DNA from: Bog-532 sp963720945 | GTDB lineage: Bacteria > Actinomycetota > Actinomycetes > Streptosporangiales > Streptosporangiaceae | Reading direction: 5' to 3' | Length of the DNA stretch: 64,000 bases | Assembly (NCBI GenBank): GCA_963720945.1 | Contig: CAVRHH010000007.1 | Span: 248,001 to 312,000, forward strand | The notes under the pieces: generated by a model | What the model was told of the DNA's origin: nothing | Database searches by the model: none | The model's input: only the letters and a program-made list of their open reading frames with translations | Shown: positions 1 through 8,546 of the stretch, in pieces | How positions within the stretch are numbered: position 1 is the stretch's first letter | Layout: every line of letters begins with the position of its first letter | Translations under genes and position numbers: made by a program

Positions 1-1
1 G

Positions 2-592
2 CACCGGCGGTCCGCCGAACGGCTCGGCCCGCACGTGTACTTCCGGTTCGTCCGCGAGCGCTCGGCGCTGTTCTTCGGCCTGGCCGAGTCGACGATGAGC
101 CACGACGACGCGTGGCGGTTCCTGATCCTGGGCCGCAGCCTGGAGCGGGTCGACATGACCGCCCGCCTGCTGCTGGCCCGCATGTCCGGATCCCGGCACC
201 AGCTCGGCTGGCTCACCGTGCTGCACGCCTGCGGGGCCCACGAGTCGTTCATCCGGACCCATGGCTGGGCCAGTGAGCCGTCCGACGTCGCGGCATTCCT
301 GATGCTGGACCGGCTCTTCCCCCGGTCGGTGCTGCACGCCCTGTCCACCGCCGAGCAGTGCCTGCTGGCCCTGGATCCGGAGGACGCGCTGCGGGCCGGC
401 ATCGGCGACCCGGCGCGGCGGCCGATCGGGCAGCTGCGCACACGGCTGGAATACGCCGACCCGGGCCAGATCGAAGCCGAGCTGCCGGAGCTGGTCAGTT
501 CGCTGCAGGCCGCGTGCGTGCAGGCGAACAAGGCGATCGCCAAGCGCTACTTCTCCTACGCGGCCCCGGTGGCGTGGGCGCAGGAGGGCTGA
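2..592 (+). CDS. Alpha-E domain protein (DUF403), 3' part
   Basis: The reading frame is open from the first bases of the window, so the N-terminus lies outside it. The visible ~196 residues match the C-terminal two thirds of the all-helical alpha-E family (usually about 310 aa). The family block around LFFGLAESTM, then WRFLILGRSLERVDMTARLL, is present. Alpha-E proteins usually sit beside a circularly permuted ATP-grasp gene and a transglutaminase, a conserved cluster linked to peptide or proteolysis-related modification, though no reaction is proven. The stop overlaps the next start by one base (TGATG), so the two genes are translationally coupled. Confidence 0.85.
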   Translation, partial: HRRSAERLGPHVYFRFVRERSALFFGLAESTMSHDDAWRFLILGRSLERVDMTARLLLARMSGSRHQLGWLTVLHACGAHESFIRTHGWASEPSDVAAFLMLDRLFPRSVLHALSTAEQCLLALDPEDALRAGIGDPARRPIGQLRTRLEYADPGQIEAELPELVSSLQAACVQANKAIAKRYFSYAAPVAWAQEG

Positions 593-1437
593 TGACCGGC
601 TGGCGGATCGGGATCGTGCACACCACCCGGGTCAGTTACAGCGGCTCGGCGCGCGCCTCCTACAACGAGGCCCGGATGACCCCGCCGAACATGGCCCGGC
701 AGACCGTGCTGGCCAGCACGGTCCGGACCGGCTCCAACGCGCCGATCTCGACCTACCGTGACTACTGGGGCACGACCGTCAGCTCCTTCGACGTCCAGGA
801 ACCGCATCACGAACTGCTCGTGCAGGCCAGGGCCACCGTGCAGACCAGCCTGGCGGAGCCCGCGCGCCCGGCCCTGCCGTGGCCGGAGCTGCGCGAGCGC
901 GCCGCGAACAGCCACGTCCTGGAATTCCTGGCCGAGACGCCCCGCACGACCATGAGCCCGGAGGTTGAGCACGAGGTCACCGCGTGGGTCGTCGGCGCGG
1001 AACCGGAAGAGGCCGCCGAGGAGATCATCAAACTGGTCAACGGCCGGGTCTCCTACCGGCCCGGCTCGACCGGCGTGCAGACCAGTGCGCAGGAGGCGTG
1101 GGACGCGCGGTCCGGTGTCTGCCAGGACATGGCGCACATCAGCGTCGCGCTGCTGCGGGCGGCGGGACTGCCGGCCCGGTACGTCTCCGGCTACCTGCAC
1201 CCCGATCCCAAGGCGGAGCCGGGGCACGCGGTCGCCGGGCAGAGCCACGCCTGGGCCGAATACTGGACCGGTGAGTGGGTGCCGTGCGATCCGACCAGCC
1301 TGGCGCCGGTCGGCGAGCGGCACGTAGTCCTCGGCCGCGGGCGTGACTATGCCGATGTGTCCCCGCTCAAGGGCATCTACAGCGGCGCACCTAGCGTCGC
1401 GATGAAGGTGACCGTCGAGGTCACGCGGCTGGCCTAG
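592..1437 (+). CDS. Transglutaminase-like cysteine protease family protein
   Basis: A 281-aa protein with a bacterial transglutaminase N-terminal beta domain (about residues 1-90) followed by the transglutaminase core. The Cys-His-Asp triad is visible: Cys177 in SGVCQDM, His219 in QSHAWAEY and Asp233 in PCDPT. I chose the ATG that overlaps the stop of the alpha-E gene by one base. An earlier in-frame start exists but would bury that gene. Proteins of this class lack a signal peptide, and this pairing (alpha-E, ATP-grasp, transglutaminase) is widespread in actinobacteria. The 3' end overlaps the convergent lipoprotein gene by four bases. The exact substrate is unknown. Confidence 0.88.
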   Translation: MTGWRIGIVHTTRVSYSGSARASYNEARMTPPNMARQTVLASTVRTGSNAPISTYRDYWGTTVSSFDVQEPHHELLVQARATVQTSLAEPARPALPWPELRERAANSHVLEFLAETPRTTMSPEVEHEVTAWVVGAEPEEAAEEIIKLVNGRVSYRPGSTGVQTSAQEAWDARSGVCQDMAHISVALLRAAGLPARYVSGYLHPDPKAEPGHAVAGQSHAWAEYWTGEWVPCDPTSLAPVGERHVVLGRGRDYADVSPLKGIYSGAPSVAMKVTVEVTRLA

Positions 1438-2048
1438 GAATTCGCGCTGGTCGCGCTCGTCCCGGCGAACGACGCCTGATCGGGCTGCGGGATGCCGATT
1501 GCGACGCCCAGCCGCCGCCAGACGATGTCCGAGGCGGTGACGCGGCGCACCTCGCCGAGGCCGTGCACCATCTCGCAGCCCGCCGCGTTCAGCGTGACCG
1601 GCGTGAATTGGTGCGTGCCGGCCGCGAACGTCAGCGTGTAGGAGACGCCGAAGTCCGCGGGGCAGGCGAGCTGCGTGTGTGACACCGGCTTCAGCCCGCA
1701 CAGGCTCTGCGCCACGGATTGCGCCTGGGGCGCGCCCCGAACCTGCTCCGTGGCCGGGAAGGCGAACCGGGCGTGATTGCCCGGCAGGGCGTCCGAACGC
1801 TGCACGGTCAGGCTGTCGACCTGCGTGGCTGCCTGGCATAGCCCCGAGCCGTTGGCGGCCAGGCTACCGGTGCTGGCCAGCGAGCTGGGTGCGGCGGGAT
1901 GGCTGGCGGCCGGCGTGGAGCCGCTCCCGCAGGCCGCCACGCCGGCGGCGGTCGCCGCGGCGAGCGCCGCGGCGCCGGCAGCGGTGGAAACCAGGCGGGC
2001 CACCCGCCGCCTGCTCCCAGGTGACGTGCGCTTGCGCGACACGGGCAT
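1434..2048 (-). CDS. Secreted lipoprotein, unknown function
   Basis: A 204-aa protein with a positively charged N-terminus (residues 1-20), an Ala-rich hydrophobic segment and a lipobox ending in GVAAC, so lipidation and export are likely. The mature part is Ser/Ala/Thr-rich at first, then a compact domain with four Cys residues that may form disulfides. The start at 2048 is chosen because GGAGAAG lies 5 nt upstream; the in-frame ATG at 2072 has no ribosome binding site. No family is recognised. Convergent with the transglutaminase gene. Confidence 0.7.
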   Translation of the reverse strand: MPVSRKRTSPGSRRRVARLVSTAAGAAALAAATAAGVAACGSGSTPAASHPAAPSSLASTGSLAANGSGLCQAATQVDSLTVQRSDALPGNHARFAFPATEQVRGAPQAQSVAQSLCGLKPVSHTQLACPADFGVSYTLTFAAGTHQFTPVTLNAAGCEMVHGLGEVRRVTASDIVWRRLGVAIGIPQPDQASFAGTSATSANS

Positions 2049-2133
2049 GTTTCTTCTCCGTTTCCCGGCCATGGGTACTTACCGAAGTTCCCCCCTGACT
2101 GGCCGTATTGGATATTGGACGCGGTTCCCCCTC

Positions 2134-2201
2134 CGTGCGGTTCCGCCTGGCTGCCCCGGATCGCCTGCGTGCGGTTCCGCCTGGCTGCCCCGGATCGCGT
2201 G
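2134..2201. repeat. 34-bp tandem repeat, two copies
   Basis: Two head-to-tail 34-bp units (2134-2167 and 2168-2201) differ at one base. Each contains GCGGTTCCGCCTGGCTGCCC. They lie between the divergently read lipoprotein gene and the membrane-protein gene at 2298. Function unknown; copy-number variation between strains would be expected. Confidence 0.85.
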
Positions 2202-2297
2202 CGTCAGATGAGACAGCCGGCCCGTCTCGCGTGCGCCAGCACGGCCGGCGCCCATCCCGTTGCCTGGAAGGCAGCGGAAAGGCGGAAGGACATAATC

Positions 2298-2882
2298 ATG
2301 GCAACCTTGCTGACCGAACGATGGCCGCGGCTTCCGGCGACGGCCTCCGATAACTACCCGCGTGACGTCCCCGCCGCAGCGGACCTGGCCCCAGAGGACC
2401 GGGCACGGGACGTCCTCGGCGAGATGGCGGCCCTGCTGCACGACAGCAGGCCCGGCCTCCTGGTCTGCGGCGCGGCCATCGGGGCGATCGCGATCGGCAC
2501 GGCCATCGAGGCCGTCGCCCTCCCCCTGATATCGCGGACCGGGCCCGGCATCGCAGTCGTCGGGGGCTTGTTCGTGATCCTGGTGCTGTGCCTGCTGCGC
2601 ACGGTGACCCTGCTCGCGATGTCCGGGCTGCCGCTTGGCCGCGTGCTCGACCAGCAGCGGGTCTGCACCGGCGCGCCGCTGGACCCAAGGGCGCCGTGGG
2701 CCACGATTCCGGAACCGCGAGACGTGCCAGACATCGACGGCCCCTGGGGCTGGGCCCGCGCGCACCTCCTGCTCAGCCAGGCCCGCTTCCGGGCCGAGCG
2801 AATCCAGGCCGCGATGAACTGGGCCCTCATCACGACCGGCGCGTTCCTGGCCTGCACCGGCGCACTGGTCTTCATCCGCTGA
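2298..2882 (+). CDS. Small integral membrane protein, unknown
   Basis: A 194-aa protein with a cytoplasmic-looking N-terminus of about 50 residues. It has a hydrophobic hairpin of two membrane segments (about 54-76 and 82-106), a 60-residue hydrophilic loop with PWGWARAHLLL, and a last membrane segment at the very C-terminus. The start is supported by GGCGGAAGGA ending 7 nt before the ATG; longer in-frame starts run through the upstream tandem repeat. No family recognised. It reads toward the Crp/Fnr regulator 121 bp downstream. Confidence 0.7.
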   Translation: MATLLTERWPRLPATASDNYPRDVPAAADLAPEDRARDVLGEMAALLHDSRPGLLVCGAAIGAIAIGTAIEAVALPLISRTGPGIAVVGGLFVILVLCLLRTVTLLAMSGLPLGRVLDQQRVCTGAPLDPRAPWATIPEPRDVPDIDGPWGWARAHLLLSQARFRAERIQAAMNWALITTGAFLACTGALVFIR

Positions 2883-3003
2883 ACCGCGCCCGGCACAGAA
2901 ATCGGCCCGCCGCAATTGTGCGGAGCTACGCGGTCGTTCATGGTGGATATGAGGGTTCGCGTCGGGGACGCGGCGGGACTGGCACGCCACCGATAGCGGG
3001 AAT

Positions 3004-3690
3004 ATGCGCGACAAAGCACCAGCCGGGGGCTTCTGGGGCCTGCTCAGTGCGCCCGAACGGGCCCTGCTCGCCGGCGCCGGGCGGCCCAGCGTCTTCACTC
3101 CCGGCGCCACGATCTGCGTGCAAGGCGACCCGGCGACGCACCTTTTCGTCCTCATCAGCGGCTGGGTCAAGGTCGTGTCAGTGACCAGCGAGGGCCAGGA
3201 GACGGTGCTCGCGCTGCGCGGGAACGGCGATGTCGTCGGGGAACTGGCCGGGGAGGTGACCGGGTACCGGACCGCGACCATCTACGCGATCGACCGGGTG
3301 CAGTCGGTGGTGGTCCAGCACGACCGGTTCTACGCCTTCCTCGACGAGTACCCTTCCGCGGGGCGCGCCTACCGGCACATGATCACCCAGCGCTGGAACG
3401 ACACCGCCGAAAGCCTGCGCGCCCAGGCCACCTCCACCGGGGCCCAGCGGCTGGCGCGGCTGCTGCTCGAACTCGCCCGGCGGCACGGCGTCGGAGGCGA
3501 GCACCGCGTGGTCATCGACCTGCCCCTGTCCCAGGCGGAACTCGCCAGCCTGGTGTCCGCCTCGCGGGCCACCGTCACCCGTGCGTTCAGCGACTGGCGG
3601 CGGCGGCGCCTGGTCGAGACGAGCCAGCGGCACGTCACAATCCTCGACGTTCCCGCGCTGCGGCGTATCGCCGCTCCGGCCGGCCGTTAG
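3004..3690 (+). CDS. Crp/Fnr family transcriptional regulator
   Basis: A 228-aa protein of normal Crp/Fnr length. Residues about 18-135 form the cyclic-nucleotide-binding beta roll, with the glycine-rich turn around GNGDVVGELAG and the helix that follows. Residues about 150-220 are the winged-helix DNA-binding domain, with the recognition region LSQAELASLVSASRATVTRA. There is no cysteine cluster, so it is not an obvious Fe-S FNR. The ligand cannot be deduced. It stands alone, convergent with the MarR gene. Confidence 0.9.
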   Translation: MRDKAPAGGFWGLLSAPERALLAGAGRPSVFTPGATICVQGDPATHLFVLISGWVKVVSVTSEGQETVLALRGNGDVVGELAGEVTGYRTATIYAIDRVQSVVVQHDRFYAFLDEYPSAGRAYRHMITQRWNDTAESLRAQATSTGAQRLARLLLELARRHGVGGEHRVVIDLPLSQAELASLVSASRATVTRAFSDWRRRRLVETSQRHVTILDVPALRRIAAPAGR

Positions 3691-3739
3691 CCGTGCCCGG
3701 CGCCCGGCTGCGGGCCAACTGCGGGGCGGCCGGGCGCGG

Positions 3740-4240
3740 TCAGGAGGCCGGGCCGAGCAGGGCACCGAGGATACGGTCGAGGGCCTCGAGGTCGTCTGCG
3801 GGCAGTTCGCGTACCGGCCGGGGGGCGTCGTTCAGGATCCGCTCGGCCAGGTCGGCCTGCCCGGTGCCGGCGGGCGTGATCGAGACGATCTTCGACCGCC
3901 GGTCACCGGCCCGGACTGTCCGCGTCACCAGTCCCCGGCGCTCCAGATCGTCCACCACCACCGTGGTGTACGGCGGATCGGTGCCCAGCGCCGCGGCGAG
4001 CTCGCGCATCGTCATCGGGCCGTCGGCGATGCGGCGCAGCGCCTTGGCGCGGATGAAGCTCATGCCGAGCGCGTCGCACACCTTCTTGCGGCGGTCGTAG
4101 TGGTCGAGGACCAGCGCGCGCATGGCGTGCCAGGCCCGGGACGCCATCTCGTCAGCTGCCGCCGCCGGAGCCTTCCCCGGTGCAGGGGAAGGGGAAGGGG
4201 CCGGGGCCGGGGCCGGGGACGCGGCCGGGGAAACAGTCAT
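3740..4240 (-). CDS. MarR family transcriptional regulator
   Basis: A 166-aa protein. The first 30 residues are a low-complexity Pro/Ala/Ser tail. The rest is a MarR winged helix, with the recognition helix in TMRELAAALGTDPPYTTVVV and the wing at RTVRAGDRRSKIVSIT. Its start overlaps the stop of the efflux gene by four bases (ATGA), so it is the second gene of a two-gene operon. MarR proteins in this arrangement usually repress their own transporter operon in response to the transported compound; that is inference here. A candidate operator lies before the transporter gene. Confidence 0.88.
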   Translation of the reverse strand: MTVSPAASPAPAPAPSPSPAPGKAPAAAADEMASRAWHAMRALVLDHYDRRKKVCDALGMSFIRAKALRRIADGPMTMRELAAALGTDPPYTTVVVDDLERRGLVTRTVRAGDRRSKIVSITPAGTGQADLAERILNDAPRPVRELPADDLEALDRILGALLGPAS

Positions 4241-5682
4241 GGCACGCTCACCGGTGACCTTTCGTCAGCGGGTGACAGGAGGTCGGCGGTCCTCTTCGCC
4301 GTCCGCAGCGCCCACGGTCCGGTCGTGACCAGGGCGAGGATGAGCGTCACCGCCCCGCAGGCAGCCACGATCCACCAGCCTGGGCGGCTGGCGGCCACGA
4401 ATCCGGCGCGCATCCCTCCATGCAGGTTACCGCTCAGCACCGACCCGATCACGGCAACGCCCAGTGACTGGCCGACCTGACGGCTGGTGGAGGCGACGCC
4501 GGCTGCGACGCCGGCCTGCTGGCGCGGCATGCCGGACACCGCGGAGTTGGTGATCGGCGCGTTGACCAGGCCGATCCCGATACCGAAGATCACGTAGCTG
4601 GGGAACAGGAAGCCGGGGCCGGAATGGTCGGTGAGCATGGTCATCGCAGTGCCGGCCGCGATGAGGGCGAGGCCGGAGGTGACCAGCGGAATGCGTGCTC
4701 CGCGCGCGGCCACGATCCGCCCGGACAACGGCGAGCAGATGGCCATCGCCCCCGCCATCGGCAGCAGGTAGAGCCCGGCGGTCAGCGCCGGGAAGCCGCG
4801 CACGTCCTGCAAATACAGCGTGTTCAGGAACAGGAACCCGCCCAGCGCCGCCATCACGGCCACCGCGGTCATCGTCGCGCCGGCGAACGGGGCGCTGCCG
4901 AAGAACCGCGGGTTGAGCAACGGGTCCTCGCGGCGGGTCTCATACCACAGGAAGACGGCCAGCGCCACGGCCGCCAGGCCGAACAGCCCCAGGATGAGCG
5001 GGGCCGCCCAGCCAGCGGCGGGGCCCTCGATGATCGCGTACGTCAGCGCGGCCAGCGCCGCCATGAGCAGCACCTGCCCGACCGGGTCCGGGCGGCGGGC
5101 CCGCTCCGCCTTCGACTCCGGCACGAACAGCGCGCAGAGCACGATGGCCGCGATGCCGACCGGGATGTTGACCCAGAAGATGCCGCGCCAGCCGACCGAG
5201 TCGACCAGCGCGCCGCCGACCACCGGCCCGAGCGCCACGCTCAGCCCGAAGACACCGCCCCACACGCCGATGGCCTGGGCCCGCTCACGGCGGTCGGTGA
5301 ACGTGTTGGTGATGATGGACATGGCCACCGGGTTGAGCATCGACCCGCCCACGGCCTGCACCATCCGGAAGACGACCAGCCAGCCCAGGCCGGGGGCCAG
5401 GCTGCACAGCAGCGAGCCGGCGGTGAACACCGCCAGGCCGACCTGGAAGGTCCGGCGGCGCCCAACGCGGTCCGCGGTCGACCCGGAGAACATCAGCAGG
5501 CTCGCGAGCACCAGCGTGTACCCGTCGATCGTCCATTGCAGGCCGGACACGGACGCGCGCAGCTCACGCCCGATCGAGGGCAGCGCGACGTTCACGATCG
5601 TGCTGTCCAGCCCCACGATGAACAGGCTCATACAGCAGATGGCCAGAACGAGCAGTCGGCGCTGGCGGCTGAGTCCGGGCAG
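4237..5682 (-). CDS. MFS drug efflux transporter (DHA2/EmrB-QacA type)
   Basis: A multi-pass major facilitator of the EmrB/QacA type, with the family motifs LDSTIVNVALPSI in the first helix and DRVGRRRTF in the first loop. The first ATG (5631) starts inside helix 1 and would leave it half length. In frame upstream are codons for PGLSRQRRLLVLAICC, which restore a basic N-terminus and a full helix. They begin at a CTG codon (5682) with GAGGTGA 6 nt before it; a stop codon lies three codons further upstream. I therefore call a CTG start, with ATG 5631 (464 aa) as alternative. Cotranscribed with the MarR gene. Confidence 0.85.
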   Translation of the reverse strand: MPGLSRQRRLLVLAICCMSLFIVGLDSTIVNVALPSIGRELRASVSGLQWTIDGYTLVLASLLMFSGSTADRVGRRRTFQVGLAVFTAGSLLCSLAPGLGWLVVFRMVQAVGGSMLNPVAMSIITNTFTDRRERAQAIGVWGGVFGLSVALGPVVGGALVDSVGWRGIFWVNIPVGIAAIVLCALFVPESKAERARRPDPVGQVLLMAALAALTYAIIEGPAAGWAAPLILGLFGLAAVALAVFLWYETRREDPLLNPRFFGSAPFAGATMTAVAVMAALGGFLFLNTLYLQDVRGFPALTAGLYLLPMAGAMAICSPLSGRIVAARGARIPLVTSGLALIAAGTAMTMLTDHSGPGFLFPSYVIFGIGIGLVNAPITNSAVSGMPRQQAGVAAGVASTSRQVGQSLGVAVIGSVLSGNLHGGMRAGFVAASRPGWWIVAACGAVTLILALVTTGPWALRTAKRTADLLSPADERSPVSVP

Positions 5683-5730
5683 GACCGTTCACCTCGGTTC
5701 GGTGACCCGGGACGTCGTCTCCCCGGGACG

Positions 5731-5763
5731 CTTATACGACTACAACGATTGTTAGCTTACAAG
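5731..5763 (-). promoter_or_regulatory. Promoter and candidate MarR operator for the efflux operon
   Basis: This is an AT-rich island in a GC-rich context. Reading the minus strand, TTGTAAGCTAACAATCGTTG contains two short inverted repeats (TTGT-N6-ACAA and ACAATCGTTGT) directly before a TATAAG -10 element. The position, about 50 nt upstream of the transporter start, and the palindromes fit autorepression by the MarR protein of the operon. Binding is inferred, not shown. Confidence 0.55.
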
Positions 5764-6048
5764 TAATCGGCCGCGGCGGCGAGCCGGGCGCGGCCACCGC
5801 CGGAGGGCAGGCATTGGTCACCAGATAGCCATATCGGTGCAGGCCAGGAAGGCGCCACCCGGCGGCGGGACGATGCGCCGCAAGCCGGCGAGGCGGGCCG
5901 GCGCGCGCTGGCCGAAATCGGGTCCTGCATCCCGTTTGCCTGCGACGAGAAGTCCCGAAGGTCTACATTTGTGACACCTGCAGGGTCGCCTGGGGCTCCC
6001 TGGTCCGGGAGCAGCGGGACCAGGGCTCTGGGTGCGGTGGGGGGGACG
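5764..6048. other. Intergenic, no gene recognised
   Basis: With the flanking promoter this makes about 370 bases between the efflux operon and the next gene. Open frames here on both strands lack family similarity and continue as antisense of neighbours. I see no structured RNA or repeat. Confidence 0.5.
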
Positions 6049-6861
6049 ATGAGCAGGAGGCTTCTCCAGCTGGTGATGCCGGTGTTCCCGGATCGCCGGA
6101 TGTTCCGCCTCCACGACTCAGTCGTCGACCCGAACGCCCCCGGAGCGCCGCTTCCCCCCGTCGGATCGCTGATCAGCGTCAACCGTGAGCAGCTCTGGGT
6201 GGGCAGCCTGCAGGAACAGCTGGACGTCCGGCTGGTCATCGAGGAATGGGACGGGGCTCCGCCGCCGTTCGGCGACACCTGGCAGGAAGAGGCGAAATGC
6301 CGCCTGTACCTGCGTGGCTATCTGAGCATCGACGAGGGCTCCGTGGGCAAGGCCATTCACGGCCTGCGCCTGGCCAGCGGGGTCGGCAACTACGCCGTCC
6401 GGGTCTACGCGAGCAACCGCGAGGAGGCGGCGCGCCGTTACGCGGAACTGTACGACGCGCACCGCAACCCGCTCGCGGATGAGTTCCAGCAGGCCAAGAA
6501 GCAGCTGGAAGGACTCGAGCGGTACCTCATCCAGCTGTGGCGCGAGTACTTACCGCCCCGCTGGCCTGCCGGCCTGGATTACCGGCCGATCTGGATTACC
6601 GGCCGATCTGGATTACCGGCCGGCCTGGATTACGGGCCGGCTGCGCTCTGCGTAGCCGGATGGGCGGCCGTCCCGGCAGCCGCGTGCGCGCCGGGGCTCG
6701 TCTCCTTGGACCCGGGGGCCGGGGCCACCGCGCTGACTGAGGTCTTGGCCTTGGCCGAGGAGCTCGTGGCGGGAGCGGAACTGCTGGCCGGGTTCTTGCC
6801 GGGCCCCGCGCTGAGCTTGGCCTGGCCGGTACCCGTATTGGAGACGGTCGTCACTGGATGA
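6049..6861 (+). CDS. Unrecognised protein with eroded 3' end
   Basis: The first 180 residues look like a real, mostly soluble protein: a beta-rich N-terminal part (VGSLISVNREQLWVGS), a central compact domain and a charged helix near residues 145-180 ending LERYLIQLWREY. From base 6574 the frame runs through a 17-bp tandem repeat and then through the antisense of the DUF3040 gene. The last ~90 residues are therefore probably not native. GGGGGGACG stands just before the ATG. No family recognised. The original stop was probably near 6560-6600. Confidence 0.55.
   Translation: MSRRLLQLVMPVFPDRRMFRLHDSVVDPNAPGAPLPPVGSLISVNREQLWVGSLQEQLDVRLVIEEWDGAPPPFGDTWQEEAKCRLYLRGYLSIDEGSVGKAIHGLRLASGVGNYAVRVYASNREEAARRYAELYDAHRNPLADEFQQAKKQLEGLERYLIQLWREYLPPRWPAGLDYRPIWITGRSGLPAGLDYGPAALCVAGWAAVPAAACAPGLVSLDPGAGATALTEVLALAEELVAGAELLAGFLPGPALSLAWPVPVLETVVTG
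6574..6641. repeat. 17-bp tandem repeat, four copies
   Basis: Four adjacent 17-bp units (CTGGATTACCGGCCGAT and variants) at 6574, 6591, 6608 and 6625; the first two are identical and the last two diverge slightly. They lie exactly where two convergent genes meet. Because 17 is not a multiple of three, each added unit shifts the reading frame of the plus-strand gene. Confidence 0.9.
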
Positions 6862-7100
6862 TTGCCAGAGGTACGCGAACCGGACCGAAAGGGCACGATC
6901 GCGTAGACCATGAGAGAGACCATCGCCACGACGGCGACGGTGAACAGTGACCCGATGACGCGGGCTCTCGCGGACCGGAAGACGGTGACCCGGCCTGGCC
7001 GCCGGAACGTCGACAGGCGCGCAGCCAGCGCGGGATCCTCGGCGGCGAGCCGCCGTTCAATTTCAGCGAGCATACGCTGCTCGTCCATAGACAGCGCCAT
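6630..7100 (-). CDS. DUF3040 domain membrane protein
   Basis: A 156-aa protein. Residues 1-40 carry the DUF3040 signature (MALSMDEQRMLAEIERRL, then DPALAARLSTF). One membrane segment follows at about 48-70, then a long Ser/Ala/Pro/Lys-rich tail likely outside the membrane or unstructured. The start at 7100 is fixed by GGAGG 7 nt upstream; a longer frame to 7157 lacks this. DUF3040 proteins are small actinobacterial membrane proteins of unknown role. The 3' end enters the 17-bp tandem repeat. Confidence 0.8.
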   Translation of the reverse strand: MALSMDEQRMLAEIERRLAAEDPALAARLSTFRRPGRVTVFRSARARVIGSLFTVAVVAMVSLMVYAIVPFRSGSRTSGNHPVTTVSNTGTGQAKLSAGPGKNPASSSAPATSSSAKAKTSVSAVAPAPGSKETSPGAHAAAGTAAHPATQSAAGP

Positions 7101-7365
7101 AGCGCTACCTCCGCGTCGCGCGCTGGTGGATACCCTCATAACTATCCCCCACCGCAAGATCTTTATCCAATCGTTCCGGCTTTGTAGTCAGCCGTTTTCC
7201 GGATCTCCCGGGCCACGGCCGGATGCGCGGCTCGGACCTGGGGCAAATGCAGGAACTAGATCATCCGCGTTTGAACCTGATGACACGTTTCTTGCCGTAC
7301 CGGCCGCGCAACATTATCGCTAGCGCTAACGGCTGCGTGATTTCTCCTCGACCCCGAACATATGT

Positions 7366-7394
7366 TTGCCATCATCGAATAAGAGTTCTACTCT
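7366..7394 (+). promoter_or_regulatory. Leaderless promoter of the radical SAM gene
   Basis: TTGCCA (7366-7371), a 17-bp spacer and TACTCT (7389-7394) form a plausible -35/-10 pair; the ATG follows 7 nt after the -10, with no Shine-Dalgarno. The whole 7101-7401 gap holds no gene. It also contains the small palindromes GCTAGC and TAGCGCTA at 7319-7328. Confidence 0.5.
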
Positions 7395-7401
7395 CGCAGA
7401 T

Positions 7402-8493
7402 ATGCGATGGGATCACCTGCGCCTGGACGGCGCGCAGGAGGACGGCGCGGCGGAGGACAGCCCGGCGGCCGGCCCGGGACCTGGCCGTGCGCTGTTCGAG
7501 CGCGGCGCGGTGACGCGCACCTTCGACACCCCGGGCTTCCGTGGCATGACCTTCTACGAGATCCAGGCCAAATCCATCGTCAACCGCGTGCCGGCCACCT
7601 CCCGGATGGCGTTCGGCTGGACGATCAATCCCTACCGGGGCTGCCAGCACGCCTGTGCCTACTGCTTCGCGCGCAACACCCACACCTATCTCGACCTGGA
7701 CGCGGGGGAGGACTTCGATTCCAAGGTCGTCGTGAAGGTCAACGCGCAGGAACTGCTGCGCAAGGCGCTCGCGTCGCCGCGCTGGGCGGGCGAGCACATC
7801 GCGATGGGCACCAACGTCGACTGCTACCAGCGTGCCGAGGGCCGGTACCAGCTGATGCGGGGCATCATCGCCGCACTGCGCGATTACGCGAATCCCTTCT
7901 CGATCCTGACCAAGGGCACGCTCATCCTGCGCGATCTGGACCTGATCACCCAGGCGGCCGAGGTCACCGACGTCGGCCTGAACGTCTCCGCCGGCTTTGT
8001 CGATAAAGAGCTTTGGCGATCCCTGGAGCCGGGCACCCCGAGCCCGGAGCGGCGGCTGGACGTCTGCGCCACGCTGACCCGCGCCGGGCTGCGGTGCGGG
8101 GTGCTGATGGGGCCAGTGGTGCCGTTCCTGTCCGATTCACCTGCCCAGCTTGAGGGGGCGGTGCGCCGCATCGCCGCGTCCGGCGCCGTGCACGTCACGC
8201 CGATCGTCCTGCACCTGCGCCCCGGGACGCGGGAGTGGTACCTGCGCTGGCTGAGTGAGCACCACCCGGCGCTGCTCCCCCGTTACCGCAGCCTGTACCG
8301 GCACAGCGCCTACGCGCCGAAGGACTACCAGGCGGAGATCACCGGCCGGGTCCGCGAGCTCGCCCGGCGGTACGGGGTGGGCGCCACCACCCCGGCAGCG
8401 GGCCGTTCGGCCGGCGCGAGCGGGGGCATGGGCCCGGCCGCCGCGGCGCGGGAGGCACCCCGTCCTGCCCCGATGCAGCTCAGCCTGCTGTGA
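7402..8493 (+). CDS. Rv2578c-type radical SAM protein
   Basis: A 363-aa protein that starts MRWD like its actinobacterial relatives. The iron-sulfur motif CX3CX2C is at Cys81, Cys85 and Cys88 (RGCQHACAYCFARN). The remaining SAM barrel contains KGTLILRDLDLI and HVTPIVLHLRPG. Family members resemble the spore-photoproduct-lyase/SplB side of radical SAM enzymes and have no settled reaction. The start at 7402 is preferred to an upstream in-frame start because it sits at the predicted transcription start. The C-terminal ~35 residues are low-complexity Ala/Gly/Pro. Confidence 0.88.
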   Translation: MRWDHLRLDGAQEDGAAEDSPAAGPGPGRALFERGAVTRTFDTPGFRGMTFYEIQAKSIVNRVPATSRMAFGWTINPYRGCQHACAYCFARNTHTYLDLDAGEDFDSKVVVKVNAQELLRKALASPRWAGEHIAMGTNVDCYQRAEGRYQLMRGIIAALRDYANPFSILTKGTLILRDLDLITQAAEVTDVGLNVSAGFVDKELWRSLEPGTPSPERRLDVCATLTRAGLRCGVLMGPVVPFLSDSPAQLEGAVRRIAASGAVHVTPIVLHLRPGTREWYLRWLSEHHPALLPRYRSLYRHSAYAPKDYQAEITGRVRELARRYGVGATTPAAGRSAGASGGMGPAAAAREAPRPAPMQLSLL

Positions 8494-8546
8494 GCGAACG
8501 TCATAAGCCGTCCTCCGACGGGCCCCTGACGCGGAACGGCCGGGCG

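Noticed and set aside
556..1839. Long minus-strand open frame opposite the transglutaminase gene
   Set aside because: Antisense composition and overlap with two supported genes.
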